Positions 7,660 to 16,143 of a DNA stretch of 64,000 bases are shown one piece after another (the stretch's first letter is position 1; each line of letters begins with the position of its first letter). The DNA is from Mesorhizobium sp. M1E.F.Ca.ET.045.02.1.1 (GTDB taxonomy: Bacteria; Pseudomonadota; Alphaproteobacteria; Rhizobiales; Rhizobiaceae): the NCBI RefSeq assembly GCF_003952485.1, contig NZ_CP034447.1, forward strand, positions 6,090,501 to 6,154,500, given 5' to 3'. Below the pieces are notes generated by a model that was not told the origin of the DNA, made no database searches, and was given only the letters and a program-made list of their open reading frames with translations. Both the position numbers and the translations under genes were made by a program.

Positions 7660-7998
7660 ATGCAACGAGAATTTCCCGACCAGATGCGCGATGATGCCCA
7701 CCGCAAGGTCCAGGAGGCCCTGCAAGCGAACGGGATCGTCAATATCATCAGCTTGTCGGAAGAGATCAGGCTCCGGAACCTCGAAGAGAACTTCGCCCGC
7801 GAGGATATCGAAGATTTGGTCATGCAGGTGGCCCAGATCTACGGCGCGCCGATCGAGTTCGACGAGCAGGTTCTCACCGCGCTCGACCTCAATGACGCTT
7901 GGCCGGGCGACAGGCGCAACGATCTGGAAAAGGCACTCGACCAACGACGGCTGCCGGGTTCCCCGATCGATCTGCTTCATTTGGATCCGAAAGGCTGA
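7660..7998 (+). CDS. Hypothetical protein, 112 aa
   Basis: AAAGGAGG at 7645-7652 supports ATG 7660. The frame is open further upstream but through AT-rich non-coding sequence. The protein is acidic, mostly helical and without signal peptide or membrane segment. Recognisable phrases are VNIISLSEEIRLRNLEENFA and DLVMQVAQIYGAPIEFDEQ, the latter resembling small helical regulators, but no family can be assigned. It is divergent from the ribbon-helix-helix gene and convergent with the HD hydrolase gene. Confidence 0.6.
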   Translation: MQREFPDQMRDDAHRKVQEALQANGIVNIISLSEEIRLRNLEENFAREDIEDLVMQVAQIYGAPIEFDEQVLTALDLNDAWPGDRRNDLEKALDQRRLPGSPIDLLHLDPKG

Positions 7999-8037
7999 AT
8001 TGCACAAGCGCGTCGCCCGAATTCGCCGCGACGCGCT

Positions 8038-8448
8038 TTAGTGGCCGTTCAACTCGCCCAGCAAGCGCAGGCCCTCCTCGTACTTGGTCGGGGCGATGCC
8101 CGCCTGAAACGCCTGCCAGAGATTGTCCTTGAGGTCCGCCTTCTTGACGGGCAGCGACAGCGGGTTCGAGGCTGCGCGAAAGATGAAGGCCTGCTCGCTC
8201 TCGTCCATCCTTCTGGTCAGGGCATCGACCGCCACGACCACCCGCAATCCGAAGCCGGCCGCCTCCAGCCTGTTCAGCGACCAGCCTTCGCCTTTCTCGA
8301 TCACGTCGTGCAGGTAAGCGACGGTCTTCTCGTCGTGGGTTTCGACGGCGTCGGCAACGCGCCTTAGATGTTCGATATAGGGTCGGCCGGTCTTGTCCAG
8401 TTGGCCGCGATGGGCCTGCCTGGCGATCTTCGCTGCCCGGTGGAGCAT
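8038..8448 (-). CDS. Small HD-domain hydrolase (RelA/SpoT N-terminal type)
   Basis: 136 residues from ATG 8448, which has GAGGTGAAC upstream. It consists of a single HD domain with the metal-binding pattern of (p)ppGpp hydrolases: AHRGQLDKTGRPYIEHLRRVA (first two histidines), AYLHDVIEKG (the HD pair) and KADLKDN (last aspartate). There is no synthetase or ACT/TGS domain, so it resembles a small alarmone hydrolase or a general HD phosphohydrolase. A GGAAC-N16-TGTT element on its strand (8606 to 8582) could place it under EcfG control. The substrate is not shown. Confidence 0.75.
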   Translation of the reverse strand: MLHRAAKIARQAHRGQLDKTGRPYIEHLRRVADAVETHDEKTVAYLHDVIEKGEGWSLNRLEAAGFGLRVVVAVDALTRRMDESEQAFIFRAASNPLSLPVKKADLKDNLWQAFQAGIAPTKYEEGLRLLGELNGH

Positions 8449-8581
8449 GTTCACCTCGATCAACCTGTAAGCCCGCCTCGGCGGGGAGAGGGCCGAGACG
8501 GGCTGGATCGGGCTCTGGATACCCGGTCCGACAGCGCACATTTCGCGCGGATGCTGGGACTGCGCGCCATGGTGCAAGAGG

Positions 8582-8606
8582 AACATCAGCGACGCCTAAA
8601 TGTTCC
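8582..8606 (-). promoter_or_regulatory. Candidate EcfG promoter, minus strand
   Basis: On the minus strand GGAAC (8606-8602), a 16-base spacer and TGTT (8585-8582), one mismatch from the EcfG -10. It lies about 135 bases before the HD-hydrolase start and is back-to-back with the perfect EcfG promoter of the csbD-like gene. Confidence 0.35.
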
Positions 8607-8641
8607 CTTCCAAATCCCGATTCCGGCGTTCGGCAAAGGCA

Positions 8642-8666
8642 GGAACCTCCGTGCAGCGCCGCCGTT
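8642..8666 (+). promoter_or_regulatory. EcfG-type promoter, perfect consensus
   Basis: GGAAC (8642-8646), 16-base spacer, CGTT (8663-8666), an exact match to the EcfG consensus, 33 bases before the ATG of the CsbD-family gene. Confidence 0.65.
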
Positions 8667-8698
8667 AGCTCCTTGTGCAAAACGAAGGAGTTCGCGCC

Positions 8699-8902
8699 AT
8701 GGATTGGAACCGCGTCGAAGGAAACTGGAAGCAGGTCAAAGGCAAGGTCAAGGAACAGTGGGGCAAGCTCACCGACGACGACCTCGACCGCATCGCCGGC
8801 AAGCGCGACCAGCTCGAAGGCAAGATCCAGGAACGCTACGGCATCGAGAAGGACCGTATCCGTCGCGACATCGACGACTGGGCGAGGCGCCAAGGCTGGT
8901 AG
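8699..8902 (+). CDS. CsbD-family stress protein
   Basis: 67 residues with AAGGAG before ATG 8699. The whole protein is the CsbD fold: MDWNRVEGNWKQVKGKVKE at the N-terminus and the typical KLTDDDLDRIAGKRDQLEGK helix hairpin. CsbD-like proteins are small, charged and abundant under general stress; CsbD of Bacillus is in the sigma-B regulon, but the biochemical role is not known. The perfect EcfG promoter just upstream gives the equivalent regulation here. Confidence 0.92.
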   Translation: MDWNRVEGNWKQVKGKVKEQWGKLTDDDLDRIAGKRDQLEGKIQERYGIEKDRIRRDIDDWARRQGW

Positions 8903-8989
8903 TGTCCGCCGACCGGAAAGCAAGGGATTTTGATTTCCGGACAATGAGGCTATGTTAGCTGACTAAGTGATTCATGGCACGGTGAACCG

Positions 8990-9175
8990 ATGGCCAAGAA
9001 GAAATCGAGAACGGCCTTGTCCGTTTTCGCCACAGCCTCGCGATCAGAGGCCTCCGAAGCGATTTATTTTGCCCGCAAATGCGGCCTCACCCCTGACGAA
9101 GCCCTGCGGATAATGCGCGAGGCGCATGTGACGTCAGGGTTCAAGTCGCCAGACAACGGAAAACAGAAGCGCTGA
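8990..9175 (+). CDS. Small DUF3606-like protein
   Basis: 61 residues. The N-terminus is basic (MAKKKSRTAL) and the core EAIYFARKCGLTPDEALRIMREAH is the helix-turn-helix-like pattern of small rhizobial proteins grouped as DUF3606. The function of the group is unknown. It follows the csbD-like gene by 87 bases on the same strand; no clear promoter of its own was seen. Confidence 0.6.
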   Translation: MAKKKSRTALSVFATASRSEASEAIYFARKCGLTPDEALRIMREAHVTSGFKSPDNGKQKR

Positions 9176-9248
9176 GCCCGCAAGGGGGCCGATCGCGCCA
9201 CCGGCAGGACGTATCCGCCGGCTGGCGGCTACCTTGGCATTGCGGAAT

Positions 9249-9273
9249 GGAACTTCGGTCACTGCTGGCTGTT
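9249..9273 (+). promoter_or_regulatory. Candidate EcfG promoter
   Basis: GGAAC (9249-9253), 16-base spacer, TGTT (9270-9273), one mismatch in the -10. The start codon of the next membrane-protein gene is 24 bases further on. Confidence 0.4.
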
Positions 9274-9296
9274 CCACTTGAAAGGCGGGCATCAGC

Positions 9297-9599
9297 ATGA
9301 CCAGATCGTCGCGGCATCTGCTCAAGGGCATCGGCTATACAATCTCGACGGCAAGCGTGATCCTGCTGGCGACCGTCAGTTGGGAGAGCGCATCGAAAAG
9401 TCCGCTGTTGATTGCCTGCCTGCTCGGCGGCGCCGCCACGTCGATCGTCGGCATGTTTTGCCGCTGGCTTTCCTACGAGATCGAAAAGCGTGGGGACGAG
9501 CGCCAGGGCAGCGTGACCGAGAAAAGGCCAAGCCTCGGATCGCCGCCAAGCAGCGTCACCTCCGTCTCCGCCGCCGGAACCCCGAGACCAGCACCGTGA
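9297..9599 (+). CDS. Small two-helix membrane protein, unknown function
   Basis: 100 residues. Two transmembrane segments are visible, about residues 9-28 (IGYTISTASVILLATVSW) and 36-57 (PLLIACLLGGAATSIVGMFC), followed by a polar Ser/Pro-rich tail. No strong ribosome site precedes ATG 9297. A candidate EcfG promoter 24 bases upstream would leave only a very short leader. The tail may continue past the real end if the frame has drifted. No family is recognised. Confidence 0.5.
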   Translation: MTRSSRHLLKGIGYTISTASVILLATVSWESASKSPLLIACLLGGAATSIVGMFCRWLSYEIEKRGDERQGSVTEKRPSLGSPPSSVTSVSAAGTPRPAP

Positions 9600-9827
9600 T
9601 CAAGCTGCTGGCAACGATCATGTGGCAACCTCGCCGCCGACACGCGGTTTGGTATCGCGGTCGGGATGGTTCCGGACAGGCGGCAGGGGGTGGGCCAGCG
9701 CCGAGATCAAAAGAAGCCCCGGCCGAGAGGACCGGGGCTGCAATTTCGGGAGTAACACGAAGCTCGGGAAACTGTCCGGTAACTCGCGCGCCTGGCAAAA
9801 GTTCCGGGCCAGTCCGGTTGGCCGTCC

Positions 9828-10148
9828 TTACTTCGGGTTTTGCGGCGGCAATTCATCAGGCTCGATAATCGGCATCTGGCTGTTGTCGGCCGGCGGAACG
9901 GTGGTGTTCTTGTCGCCGGTGGGCGGCGGCTTCAGCACACCGCCGCATTTGTCGAGCGTTTCCGACAGTTCATTCGTGGCGGCCTGCGGCTTCTGCTGCG
10001 GCTCCTTGGTGTCGGGCTTGGCCTGGCAGTCCCCTAGTTGCTGCAAGTCGGGGATGAGCTGCTGGTCCATCGGCTGATCGGCCGTCTGGGCGACCGCCGG
10101 CAGCACCGACATCATAACGGCTGCCATGATGAGAAGAATTTTCTGCAT
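9828..10148 (-). CDS. Small secreted proline/glutamine-rich protein
   Basis: 106 residues with GAGGAGG before ATG 10148. A signal peptide is clear (MQKILLIMAAVMMSVLPAVAQ, cleavage after AVA near residue 20). The mature protein is polar, rich in Gln, Pro, Asp and Lys, with two cysteines (near 41 and 68). It follows the SDR gene on the same strand by only 18 bases, so the two are probably co-transcribed. No family is known to me. Confidence 0.7.
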   Translation of the reverse strand: MQKILLIMAAVMMSVLPAVAQTADQPMDQQLIPDLQQLGDCQAKPDTKEPQQKPQAATNELSETLDKCGGVLKPPPTGDKNTTVPPADNSQMPIIEPDELPPQNPK

Positions 10149-10166
10149 GGGATCCTCCTCATGGGT

Positions 10167-11162
10167 TCAGTAACCTCCAACGATCGGCAGGATCTCACCG
10201 GTGATGTAGCTTGAGCATTGCGGCGAAGCCAAGAATACATAGGCCGGCGCGATCTCCTCCGGCTGGGCGGGGCGCTTCATCGGCGTCTTGGCGCCAAACT
10301 GCGCGACGTCCCCGGCCTCCTTCTCCGACGGGTTGAGCGGCGTCCATACTGGACCAGGCGCCACCGCATTGACGCGGATGCCCTTGCCGATGAGATTACC
10401 GGAGAGCGCACGGGTGAAGGCGTGGATGCCGCCCTTGGTCATCGAATAATCGACCAGCTCCTTGGAGCCCTCGATGCCGGTGACGGAGCCGGTGTTGATG
10501 ATCGCCGAGCCCGGCTTCATGTGCGGCACGGCTTCCTGCGCCATGTGGAAATAGCCGTAGAGATTGGTCTTCAGCGTGGTGTCGAAATGCTCTTCGGTGA
10601 GATCGGCGAAGTCCGCCGAGTGAACCTGGAAGGCGGCGTTGTTGACCAGCAGGTCGAGCCCGCCGAGCTTCTTCACGGTCTCTTCGACGGCCTTGCGGCA
10701 GAAGGCGCGCCTGGCGACATCGCCGCGCAGCGTGATGCAGCGCCTGCCCTCGGCCTCGACCGCCGCTTTCGTCGCCTTGGCATCGCGGTCCTCGCTGAGA
10801 TAGACGATGGCGACATCGGCGCCTTCGCGCGCGAACAGCACCGCGACCGCGCGACCGATGCCGGAATCGCCGCCGGTGATCAGTGCAACTTTGCCGCCTA
10901 GCTTATTCGAGCCTAGCCAGAACGGCGCATCGTAGAGCGGTGCCGGCTCGATCGCCCATTCCTCGCCGGGCTTCGGGTGATGCTGCTTCGGGAAAGGTGG
11001 CACCGGATATTTTCGCGCGCCGGCCTGCATCGCACGCGAGGATTTGGATTTGCCGTTCGACCTGACGCGGTCCTTGGCATCGACCTTGCGCTGCACATCG
11101 CGCTGCTTGCGCACAGCTTGCCCGGTGTCGGATTGGGTCGGCGTGGCTGATCTCGTCGGCAT
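10167..11162 (-). CDS. SDR-family oxidoreductase with basic N-terminal extension
   Basis: 331 residues, ATG 11162 with CGGAG upstream. The first 75 residues are Lys/Arg/Pro/His-rich and precede the Rossmann domain, as in the YhdF/YdaD-type general-stress dehydrogenases. The nucleotide-binding loop is ITGGDSGIGRAVA (about 90-102), then NNAA, and the active site is INTGSVTG with YSMTKGG, giving Ser, Tyr and Lys all intact. The C-terminus YITGEILPIVGGY is typical. It probably reduces or oxidises a small carbonyl or alcohol compound with NAD(P)(H); the substrate is unknown. A secreted-protein gene follows after 18 bases. Confidence 0.9.
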   Translation of the reverse strand: MPTRSATPTQSDTGQAVRKQRDVQRKVDAKDRVRSNGKSKSSRAMQAGARKYPVPPFPKQHHPKPGEEWAIEPAPLYDAPFWLGSNKLGGKVALITGGDSGIGRAVAVLFAREGADVAIVYLSEDRDAKATKAAVEAEGRRCITLRGDVARRAFCRKAVEETVKKLGGLDLLVNNAAFQVHSADFADLTEEHFDTTLKTNLYGYFHMAQEAVPHMKPGSAIINTGSVTGIEGSKELVDYSMTKGGIHAFTRALSGNLIGKGIRVNAVAPGPVWTPLNPSEKEAGDVAQFGAKTPMKRPAQPEEIAPAYVFLASPQCSSYITGEILPIVGGY

Positions 11163-11471
11163 CGCTTTCTCCGTCGCTTTGGAAGAACAACGCATGCGGG
11201 GAGAAAAAGTTGGCCCTGTCGGATGTCGACCCTTAGGAGCGGACCGTCGCGGCCGGCGTCAATCGGGATGCTCCCGCCCTTTTCGCGAGTGGAGCGGAGA
11301 CGTCTTCGTTAAAGGATGGCCGGCCTCATCAAAATGGATGGCGACAGCGGGCAGCGGCTGTAGTGATATCTCGCTGAACTCCCGGGCAGGACGTCGGAGC
11401 ACTCCGGTTCCTGTTGCTCCGGTGCAGGGCCGGTCAGCTCCGCGGGTTTCGGTGACGACGAGGAGAATTAG
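11163..11471. other. Intergenic stretch without a recognised gene
   Basis: Between the SDR start and the next small frame. It contains the promoter region of the leftward SDR gene. I saw no perfect EcfG element, no strong palindrome and no convincing coding frame. Confidence 0.3.
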
Positions 11472-11750
11472 ATGCGCTCTCCTGCCGAAAAGAACAAAAG
11501 GACGCTTCGCCCATTGCCGGTTGAGGACGAGCGCCAGCTACGGCTTGAGAAAACGCTCAGGCTCAGGTGCCTGAGAGCCTACGCCTCCTCGCTCTCGTTT
11601 GCTCCCGATGCTCAGTTTCACGATGAAATCGACTGCTCGGCGCTGTTCGCCGACTGGAACCGAGGTGGCCAGGCGCATTGCCAGTCGTATCCCCAGGTTC
11701 TACCGCCTCGCGCGTCCTTTGGACGCGCAAAGGACCCTGTAACCGTTTGA
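11472..11750 (+). CDS. Possible small protein, 92 aa
   Basis: The only support is a good ribosome site (GAGGAG seven bases before ATG 11472) and an open frame of 92 codons. The first 40 residues are highly charged (Arg, Lys, Glu), the rest is mixed and has no recognisable domain, and codon use is only partly like that of the neighbours. It could be a real short gene, or the start of a gene whose rest is lost. Low confidence. Confidence 0.3.
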   Translation: MRSPAEKNKRTLRPLPVEDERQLRLEKTLRLRCLRAYASSLSFAPDAQFHDEIDCSALFADWNRGGQAHCQSYPQVLPPRASFGRAKDPVTV

Positions 11751-12008
11751 TCCTGTGCATGATCCTTCCCGAGTATCCGATCTTTCGCGATCGTGCGTGG
11801 AGCAGGATGCAAGCGTCAATATGAACGCAGCCTCCGCTAGCGTTGCGGCCCGGGCCTGCGGATAGAGTCGAGACAGGATGGCAGGCCGGGCCTTTGCCCC
11901 CGACCGCTTCGGCACGGTTCATCAGCGCATACGTCAAAGTTAAATGCGGACGATCGCCGCAGATGCTAGTCGATCACTGTTTGGGGTCACTCTTAGGAGG
12001 AGAGTACC

Positions 12009-12378
12009 GTGGACATTGGAAATCTGATCGGCAAGCTATCAAGGACATTTCGGCGCCAGCGTGCCGCCCCAACCACTCCTCTCAGGCTGACCATGCTTCG
12101 CTCGCCGACGTGCCGTTAAGGCTACGGCCGCGCCCGCCCCACCGTCGGGCTCCGCCCATTCGGCCAGCGAGCAACATGTAGCTCGCATTTACAGCCCGCC
12201 CTTGGCCGATCGAATGCAACCGGTCGGCGGCATCTTCGTTTATGGCGATCCCAATCCTGATGGTGGCAACATGAAATCCATTTGGGCGAACAATCCTCTC
12301 TTCATTGCGGCGGCGGTGTTGACTGCGGCGCCCTTCGTCGGCCTCGCCTGGCGCACACGCGAATGGATCGGGTGGTGA
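12009..12378 (+). pseudogene. Small membrane protein gene apparently broken by two frameshifts
   Basis: TTAGGAGG at 11993-12000 followed by GTG 12009 starts a frame (MDIGNLIGKL..) that runs into a stop at 12117. Two other frames carry the continuation. Adding one base near 12037 gives IKDISAPACRPN with GC-rich wobble positions. Adding another near 12117 leads into KATAAPAPPSGSAHS and on to 12378 without a stop. The restored product would be about 122 residues with one C-terminal transmembrane helix (NPLFIAAAVLTAAPFVGLAW). Either the gene is degraded or the assembly has two single-base errors. The last 35 codons (ATG 12271) could also be read as a separate mini-protein. The DUF982 gene starts seven bases later. 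Confidence 0.4.
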
Positions 12379-12384
12379 CGGGCC

Positions 12385-12687
12385 ATGAGCCGATTTTTGC
12401 CGCTTACCATCCGCTTCGTCAGCGGCGGCACGATGGTGGTTTCCTCGATCGCCGGCGCAAAAAAGGCGCTTGGCGGAGAATGGAAGGACAAGAAGGCGCC
12501 GGACTACCTCGCGGCGGCGCGGCTGGTCGACGACGCCATGGCAGGCATCTGCCGCCCGGCTGTTGCCTTCGCCGCCTTCAAGAAGGCTGCCGCCCAGCAA
12601 GGCCTCCTGAGGTCGGCCGACCCTAGCGCGGCGCTCTCGATGCTCGACGCGCTATGGTCACGCGACGGCAAGAGCCCGCCGGACTGA
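12385..12687 (+). CDS. DUF982-family protein
   Basis: 100 residues. The family pattern is visible: a first strand (LTIRFVSGGTMVVSSIAGAK), the tryptophan in LGGEWKDKKAPDY, then an alanine-rich helix DAMAGICRPAVAFAAFKKAA. DUF982 proteins are short, occur in many copies in rhizobia and have no known function. The gene follows directly after the broken membrane-protein frame and may have been in one transcript with it. Confidence 0.8.
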   Translation: MSRFLPLTIRFVSGGTMVVSSIAGAKKALGGEWKDKKAPDYLAAARLVDDAMAGICRPAVAFAAFKKAAAQQGLLRSADPSAALSMLDALWSRDGKSPPD

Positions 12688-12757
12688 CGCGCTCACCTTC
12701 CAGTGGCCGCAGCAACCATACCCGACCTGAGCCGTTCCGACACCGGGAAGGTAAAAC

Positions 12758-13669
12758 ATGTTCGAAGGGTTTGAAATCGCCGAGGTCGACACGGACGGAG
12801 CACGGATTTTCATTCGCCGCGCCGGCAGCGGACCGGCGCTGCTCCTGCTGCATGGCTTCCCCGAAACGCATCTGATGTGGCGCGACGTGGCGCCGAAGCT
12901 CGCCGACCGGTTCAGCGTCGTCTGCGCCGACCTGCGCGGCTACGGGAGAAGCTCCTGCCCGCCATCCGATCCGGTCCATGCGCCTTACGCCAAGCGCGCC
13001 ATGGCCGCCGACGTCGCGGCGCTGATGACGAAGCTCGGCTTTGCCCGCTTCATGGTTGCCGGCCACGATCGCGGCGGGCGTGTGGCTTATCGCCTGGCGC
13101 TGGACTGCCCCGATCGTATCGAAAAGCTAGCCGTGCTCGACATCATACCCACCGCCGATGCCTGGGACCGGGCCGACGCCCGGCTGGCGCTCGGCTATTG
13201 GCCCTGGTCGCTGCTGGCGCAACCGGAGCCGCTGCCGGAGACGATCATGGCGGCGGCCGCGGATGCGATCGTCGACAATGCGCTGGGCGGCTGGGGCTCC
13301 TCGCCTGACGTGTTCCCGGCTGCCGTGAGGCAGGCTTACGTCAAGGCCTTGCACGATCCGATGCATATCCATGCCATCTGTGAGGAATATCGGGCGGCGG
13401 CGACGCTCGACCGCGAGCATGATCATGCCGACCGGTCGGTCGCCCGGCGCATTGCTTGCCCGGTCCTGACGCTCTGGAGCGAGCATGGCGCGCTCGCCGA
13501 GTGGTATGCAGCCGAAGGCGGCCCGCTGGAGCTGTGGCGGCGCTGGGCCCATGATGTGCAGGGCGGCGCAATGCCCGGCGGTCATTTCTTTCCCGAGGAA
13601 CTGCCTGACGAGACAGCCGCCATGCTCAGCGATTTTCTGCTGCCGCCTAAAGCCCGTAGACCAGGGTGA
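12758..13669 (+). CDS. Alpha/beta hydrolase resembling (fluoro/halo)acetate dehalogenase
   Basis: 303 residues. It shows the haloacetate-dehalogenase signature: oxyanion HGFPETHLMW (32-41), DLRGYGRSS (58-66) and GHDRGGRVAYRLALD (102-116) with nucleophile Asp104 and carboxylate-binding Arg105 and Arg108. His276 in GGHFFPEELPDET is the catalytic base. Halide-stabilising Trp150 and Tyr211 are present, but the position of His149 in characterised fluoroacetate dehalogenases is Pro149 here. The family hydrolyses haloacetates to glycolate; the changed pocket residue suggests a preference other than fluoride, or an epoxide-hydrolase-like role. A single gene, overlapping the end of a convergent small gene by 23 bases. 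Confidence 0.82.
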   Translation: MFEGFEIAEVDTDGARIFIRRAGSGPALLLLHGFPETHLMWRDVAPKLADRFSVVCADLRGYGRSSCPPSDPVHAPYAKRAMAADVAALMTKLGFARFMVAGHDRGGRVAYRLALDCPDRIEKLAVLDIIPTADAWDRADARLALGYWPWSLLAQPEPLPETIMAAAADAIVDNALGGWGSSPDVFPAAVRQAYVKALHDPMHIHAICEEYRAAATLDREHDHADRSVARRIACPVLTLWSEHGALAEWYAAEGGPLELWRRWAHDVQGGAMPGGHFFPEELPDETAAMLSDFLLPPKARRPG

Positions 13670-13880
13670 GATAAATCGCCGGCGCGGCGATCAGGCAGAG
13701 CGCCATGGCGATAACCACGGCGTTGCCAAGCCGCACGGCGCGCCTGGCAATGTCGGCGGCGTCTTCATCGTCCTGGATGAGGTCGAGGATCGAGGTGTCG
13801 GCGAGCACGGAGAAATGATTGTCGTTTGCGGGGCGGCTTTCAGCGTTCCGCAGCGCGGGCTTGGCAGAAATAAGGGGCAA
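13647..13880 (-). CDS. Small membrane protein, about 77 aa
   Basis: The C-terminal 30 residues form one clear transmembrane helix (NAVVIAMALCLIAAPAIYLT). Before it is an acidic stretch ILDLIQDDEDAADIARRAV. No ATG is available before the helix; TTG 13880 gives 77 residues and GTG codons further in are alternatives, so the start is uncertain. It converges with the dehalogenase-like gene and overlaps its end by 23 bases. The pattern NDNHFS..LDLIQDDED suggests a small rhizobial membrane-protein family, but I cannot name it. Confidence 0.5.
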   Translation of the reverse strand: MPLISAKPALRNAESRPANDNHFSVLADTSILDLIQDDEDAADIARRAVRLGNAVVIAMALCLIAAPAIYLTLVYGL

Positions 13881-13954
13881 AACGTCGTCTCACTTTCGAA
13901 ACCGGCAACGCGGCTTCCTTGTTACGATGATTCTTGTTGGGTTCCGACGGTATC

Positions 13955-13990
13955 GGGTGCCCGCCGTTTGCGCGGAAACGGCGGGCACCC
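13955..13990. repeat. Perfect 15-bp stem hairpin
   Basis: gggtgcccgccgttt pairs exactly with aaacggcgggcaccc around the 6-base loop gcgcgg. It lies in the 430-base gap between two divergent genes. No T-run follows on the plus strand, so a simple terminator is unlikely; a regulatory RNA structure or a repeat remnant is possible. Confidence 0.55.
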
Positions 13991-14212
13991 AAAAGCCGAC
14001 GACGGAGGGGGGTCCATCGACGACCGCCCAATAACTCGAAACGCATGCTTTGGTTGCTCTGCCGGGCCTAATGCTCGGGCTCCTCGGACCTCGGTCGTAG
14101 GAACTGCTCGGACCATGGCCTGCAAGCAGCGAGCGGGCGGCTCGCTGCTCATTCCCATTTCCGACCGGCGGGTCGACGATCGCCGCCGCGCTATTCACAA
14201 AATATTTCGCGC

Positions 14213-14237
14213 GGAACGGCCGCCGCGGGCGCCGGTT
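14213..14237 (+). promoter_or_regulatory. Candidate EcfG promoter
   Basis: GGAAC (14213-14217), 16-base spacer, GGTT (14234-14237), identical in form to the element at 563. It is 73 bases before the KGG-repeat stress gene. Confidence 0.5.
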
Positions 14238-14309
14238 CTTCCTATTCAAGGAAGTCAAACCTCCCTTGAATTCACACCAAGACCATCCGGGACAAGATGG
14301 AGTTCAGAT

Positions 14310-14513
14310 ATGCCCAATCGAGGTGGACGCCACGAACAGCATGTGAAGGCCGGCCAGCAGAGCCATAAGAACCGCGACCAGGATCGGCGTCGCGGCAGCG
14401 GGCAGCAGCAAGCTGAAAACCGCAACATGGGTCAGCACAGAGGCGGCAGCGGCAGTTTTGCCGAAGACCGCGAACGGGCTTCCGAAGCAGGCCGCACGGG
14501 CGGCCAGTCCTAA
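14310..14513 (+). CDS. KGG-repeat stress protein (YciG-like)
   Basis: 67 residues, very hydrophilic and rich in Gly, Gln, Arg and Asn. The C-terminal unit GGSGSFAEDRERASEAGRTGGQ is the hallmark of the KGG/YciG and plant-LEA-like stress family, in which SFA(E/N)DRERA-EAGRKGG repeats occur. Such proteins are disordered and accumulate under desiccation or stationary-phase stress. The next gene encodes a YciF-like DUF892 protein, the same pairing as yciG-yciF of enterobacteria. A candidate EcfG promoter lies upstream. Confidence 0.75.
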   Translation: MPNRGGRHEQHVKAGQQSHKNRDQDRRRGSGQQQAENRNMGQHRGGSGSFAEDRERASEAGRTGGQS

Positions 14514-14526
14514 ATCTCGAACCGGT

Positions 14527-14555
14527 GCCCGCTGACGCGGGCGCTTTCCCTTTTT
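14527..14555 (+). terminator. Hairpin and T-run between the KGG and DUF892 genes
   Basis: Six G/C pairs (gcccgc/gcgggc, 14527-14542) with a 4-base loop, then gctttcccttttt. It looks like a rho-independent terminator or partial attenuator, and would let the KGG gene be expressed above the downstream gene. Confidence 0.45.
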
Positions 14556-14593
14556 CAAAATCGACGTGTCATTCAAATCGATGGAGCGCAACA

Positions 14594-15109
14594 ATGGCGA
14601 AGAAATCCGGGGCGGCGAACGGCCTTGAAAGCCTTTTCGTAGACGGCCTGAAAGACATATATTACGCGGAAAAGAAAATCCTGAAGACATTGCCCAAGCT
14701 TGCAAAGGCGGCACAGTCCGAGGAACTGAGCGCGGCGTTCGAGAAGCATCGCCTGGAGACGGAAGGCCAGGTCGACCGTCTCGAACAGGTCTTCGAACTC
14801 ATCGGCAAGGCCGCCAGGGGCAAGACCTGCCCGGCGATCGACGGCATTCTCGAAGAAGGCGCGGAGATTCTCGAGGAGTATGAGGAGGAACCTGCCCTCG
14901 ATGCCGGCCTTGTCGGCGCCGCCCAGGCGGTCGAGCACTATGAGATAGCGCGCTACGGCACGCTGATTGCCTGGGCGGAGCAACTCGGCCTGGCCGACGC
15001 GTTGCCGCTGCTGCGTGAGACGCTCAAGGAAGAAGCCGCTACCGACGAGGCGTTGACCAAGCTCGGCGAAAGCGGCGCCAACGAACGGGCCTTGCGGGCG
15101 GCCGCCTGA
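14594..15109 (+). CDS. DUF892 / YciF-like ferritin-fold protein
   Basis: 171 residues from ATG 14594. The family opening LESLFVDGLKDIYYAEKKIL is followed by long helices with carboxylates and histidines placed as in rubrerythrin/ferritin folds: EKHRLETEGQVDRLEQVFE and VEHYEIARYGTLIAWAE. YciF-type proteins form ferritin-like dimers and are induced by osmotic and general stress; their metal chemistry is not established. It is next to a KGG-repeat gene, as in enterobacteria, so the pair probably acts in the same stress response. Length is normal. Confidence 0.88.
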   Translation: MAKKSGAANGLESLFVDGLKDIYYAEKKILKTLPKLAKAAQSEELSAAFEKHRLETEGQVDRLEQVFELIGKAARGKTCPAIDGILEEGAEILEEYEEEPALDAGLVGAAQAVEHYEIARYGTLIAWAEQLGLADALPLLRETLKEEAATDEALTKLGESGANERALRAAA

Positions 15110-15237
15110 CGTGGCTGTCATTCGCATGCCAAGGACCTGATGCGGTCGTGCGGTCTTGGCTCGCAGTCGGGACCGCATGCTGGCGCCGATCCGTGCCGGG
15201 GCGAGGGACATAGCCGCATCAGCCATTCTCTCCCTGA

Positions 15238-16061
<824 letters not shown>

Positions 16062-16104
16062 GTTCGGCCCGACGTCGAATGAGAGGTGAGTCACTGAGCG
16101 GATG

Positions 16105-16137
16105 TAATCTCCCCCCTTGATGAGGGGAGATCGGCAC
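16105..16137. repeat. Partial family-B palindromic repeat
   Basis: aatctccccccttg..gaggggagatcgg, the inner hairpin of the family-B repeat without its tail, between two convergent genes. It may serve as a bidirectional terminator. Confidence 0.5.
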
Positions 16138-16143
16138 GCGCCC

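Noticed and set aside
13485..14309. N-terminal extension of the KGG-repeat gene
   Set aside because: The frame is open far upstream but crosses the dehalogenase gene and a hairpin; the ATG at 14310 gives a normal-sized KGG protein.
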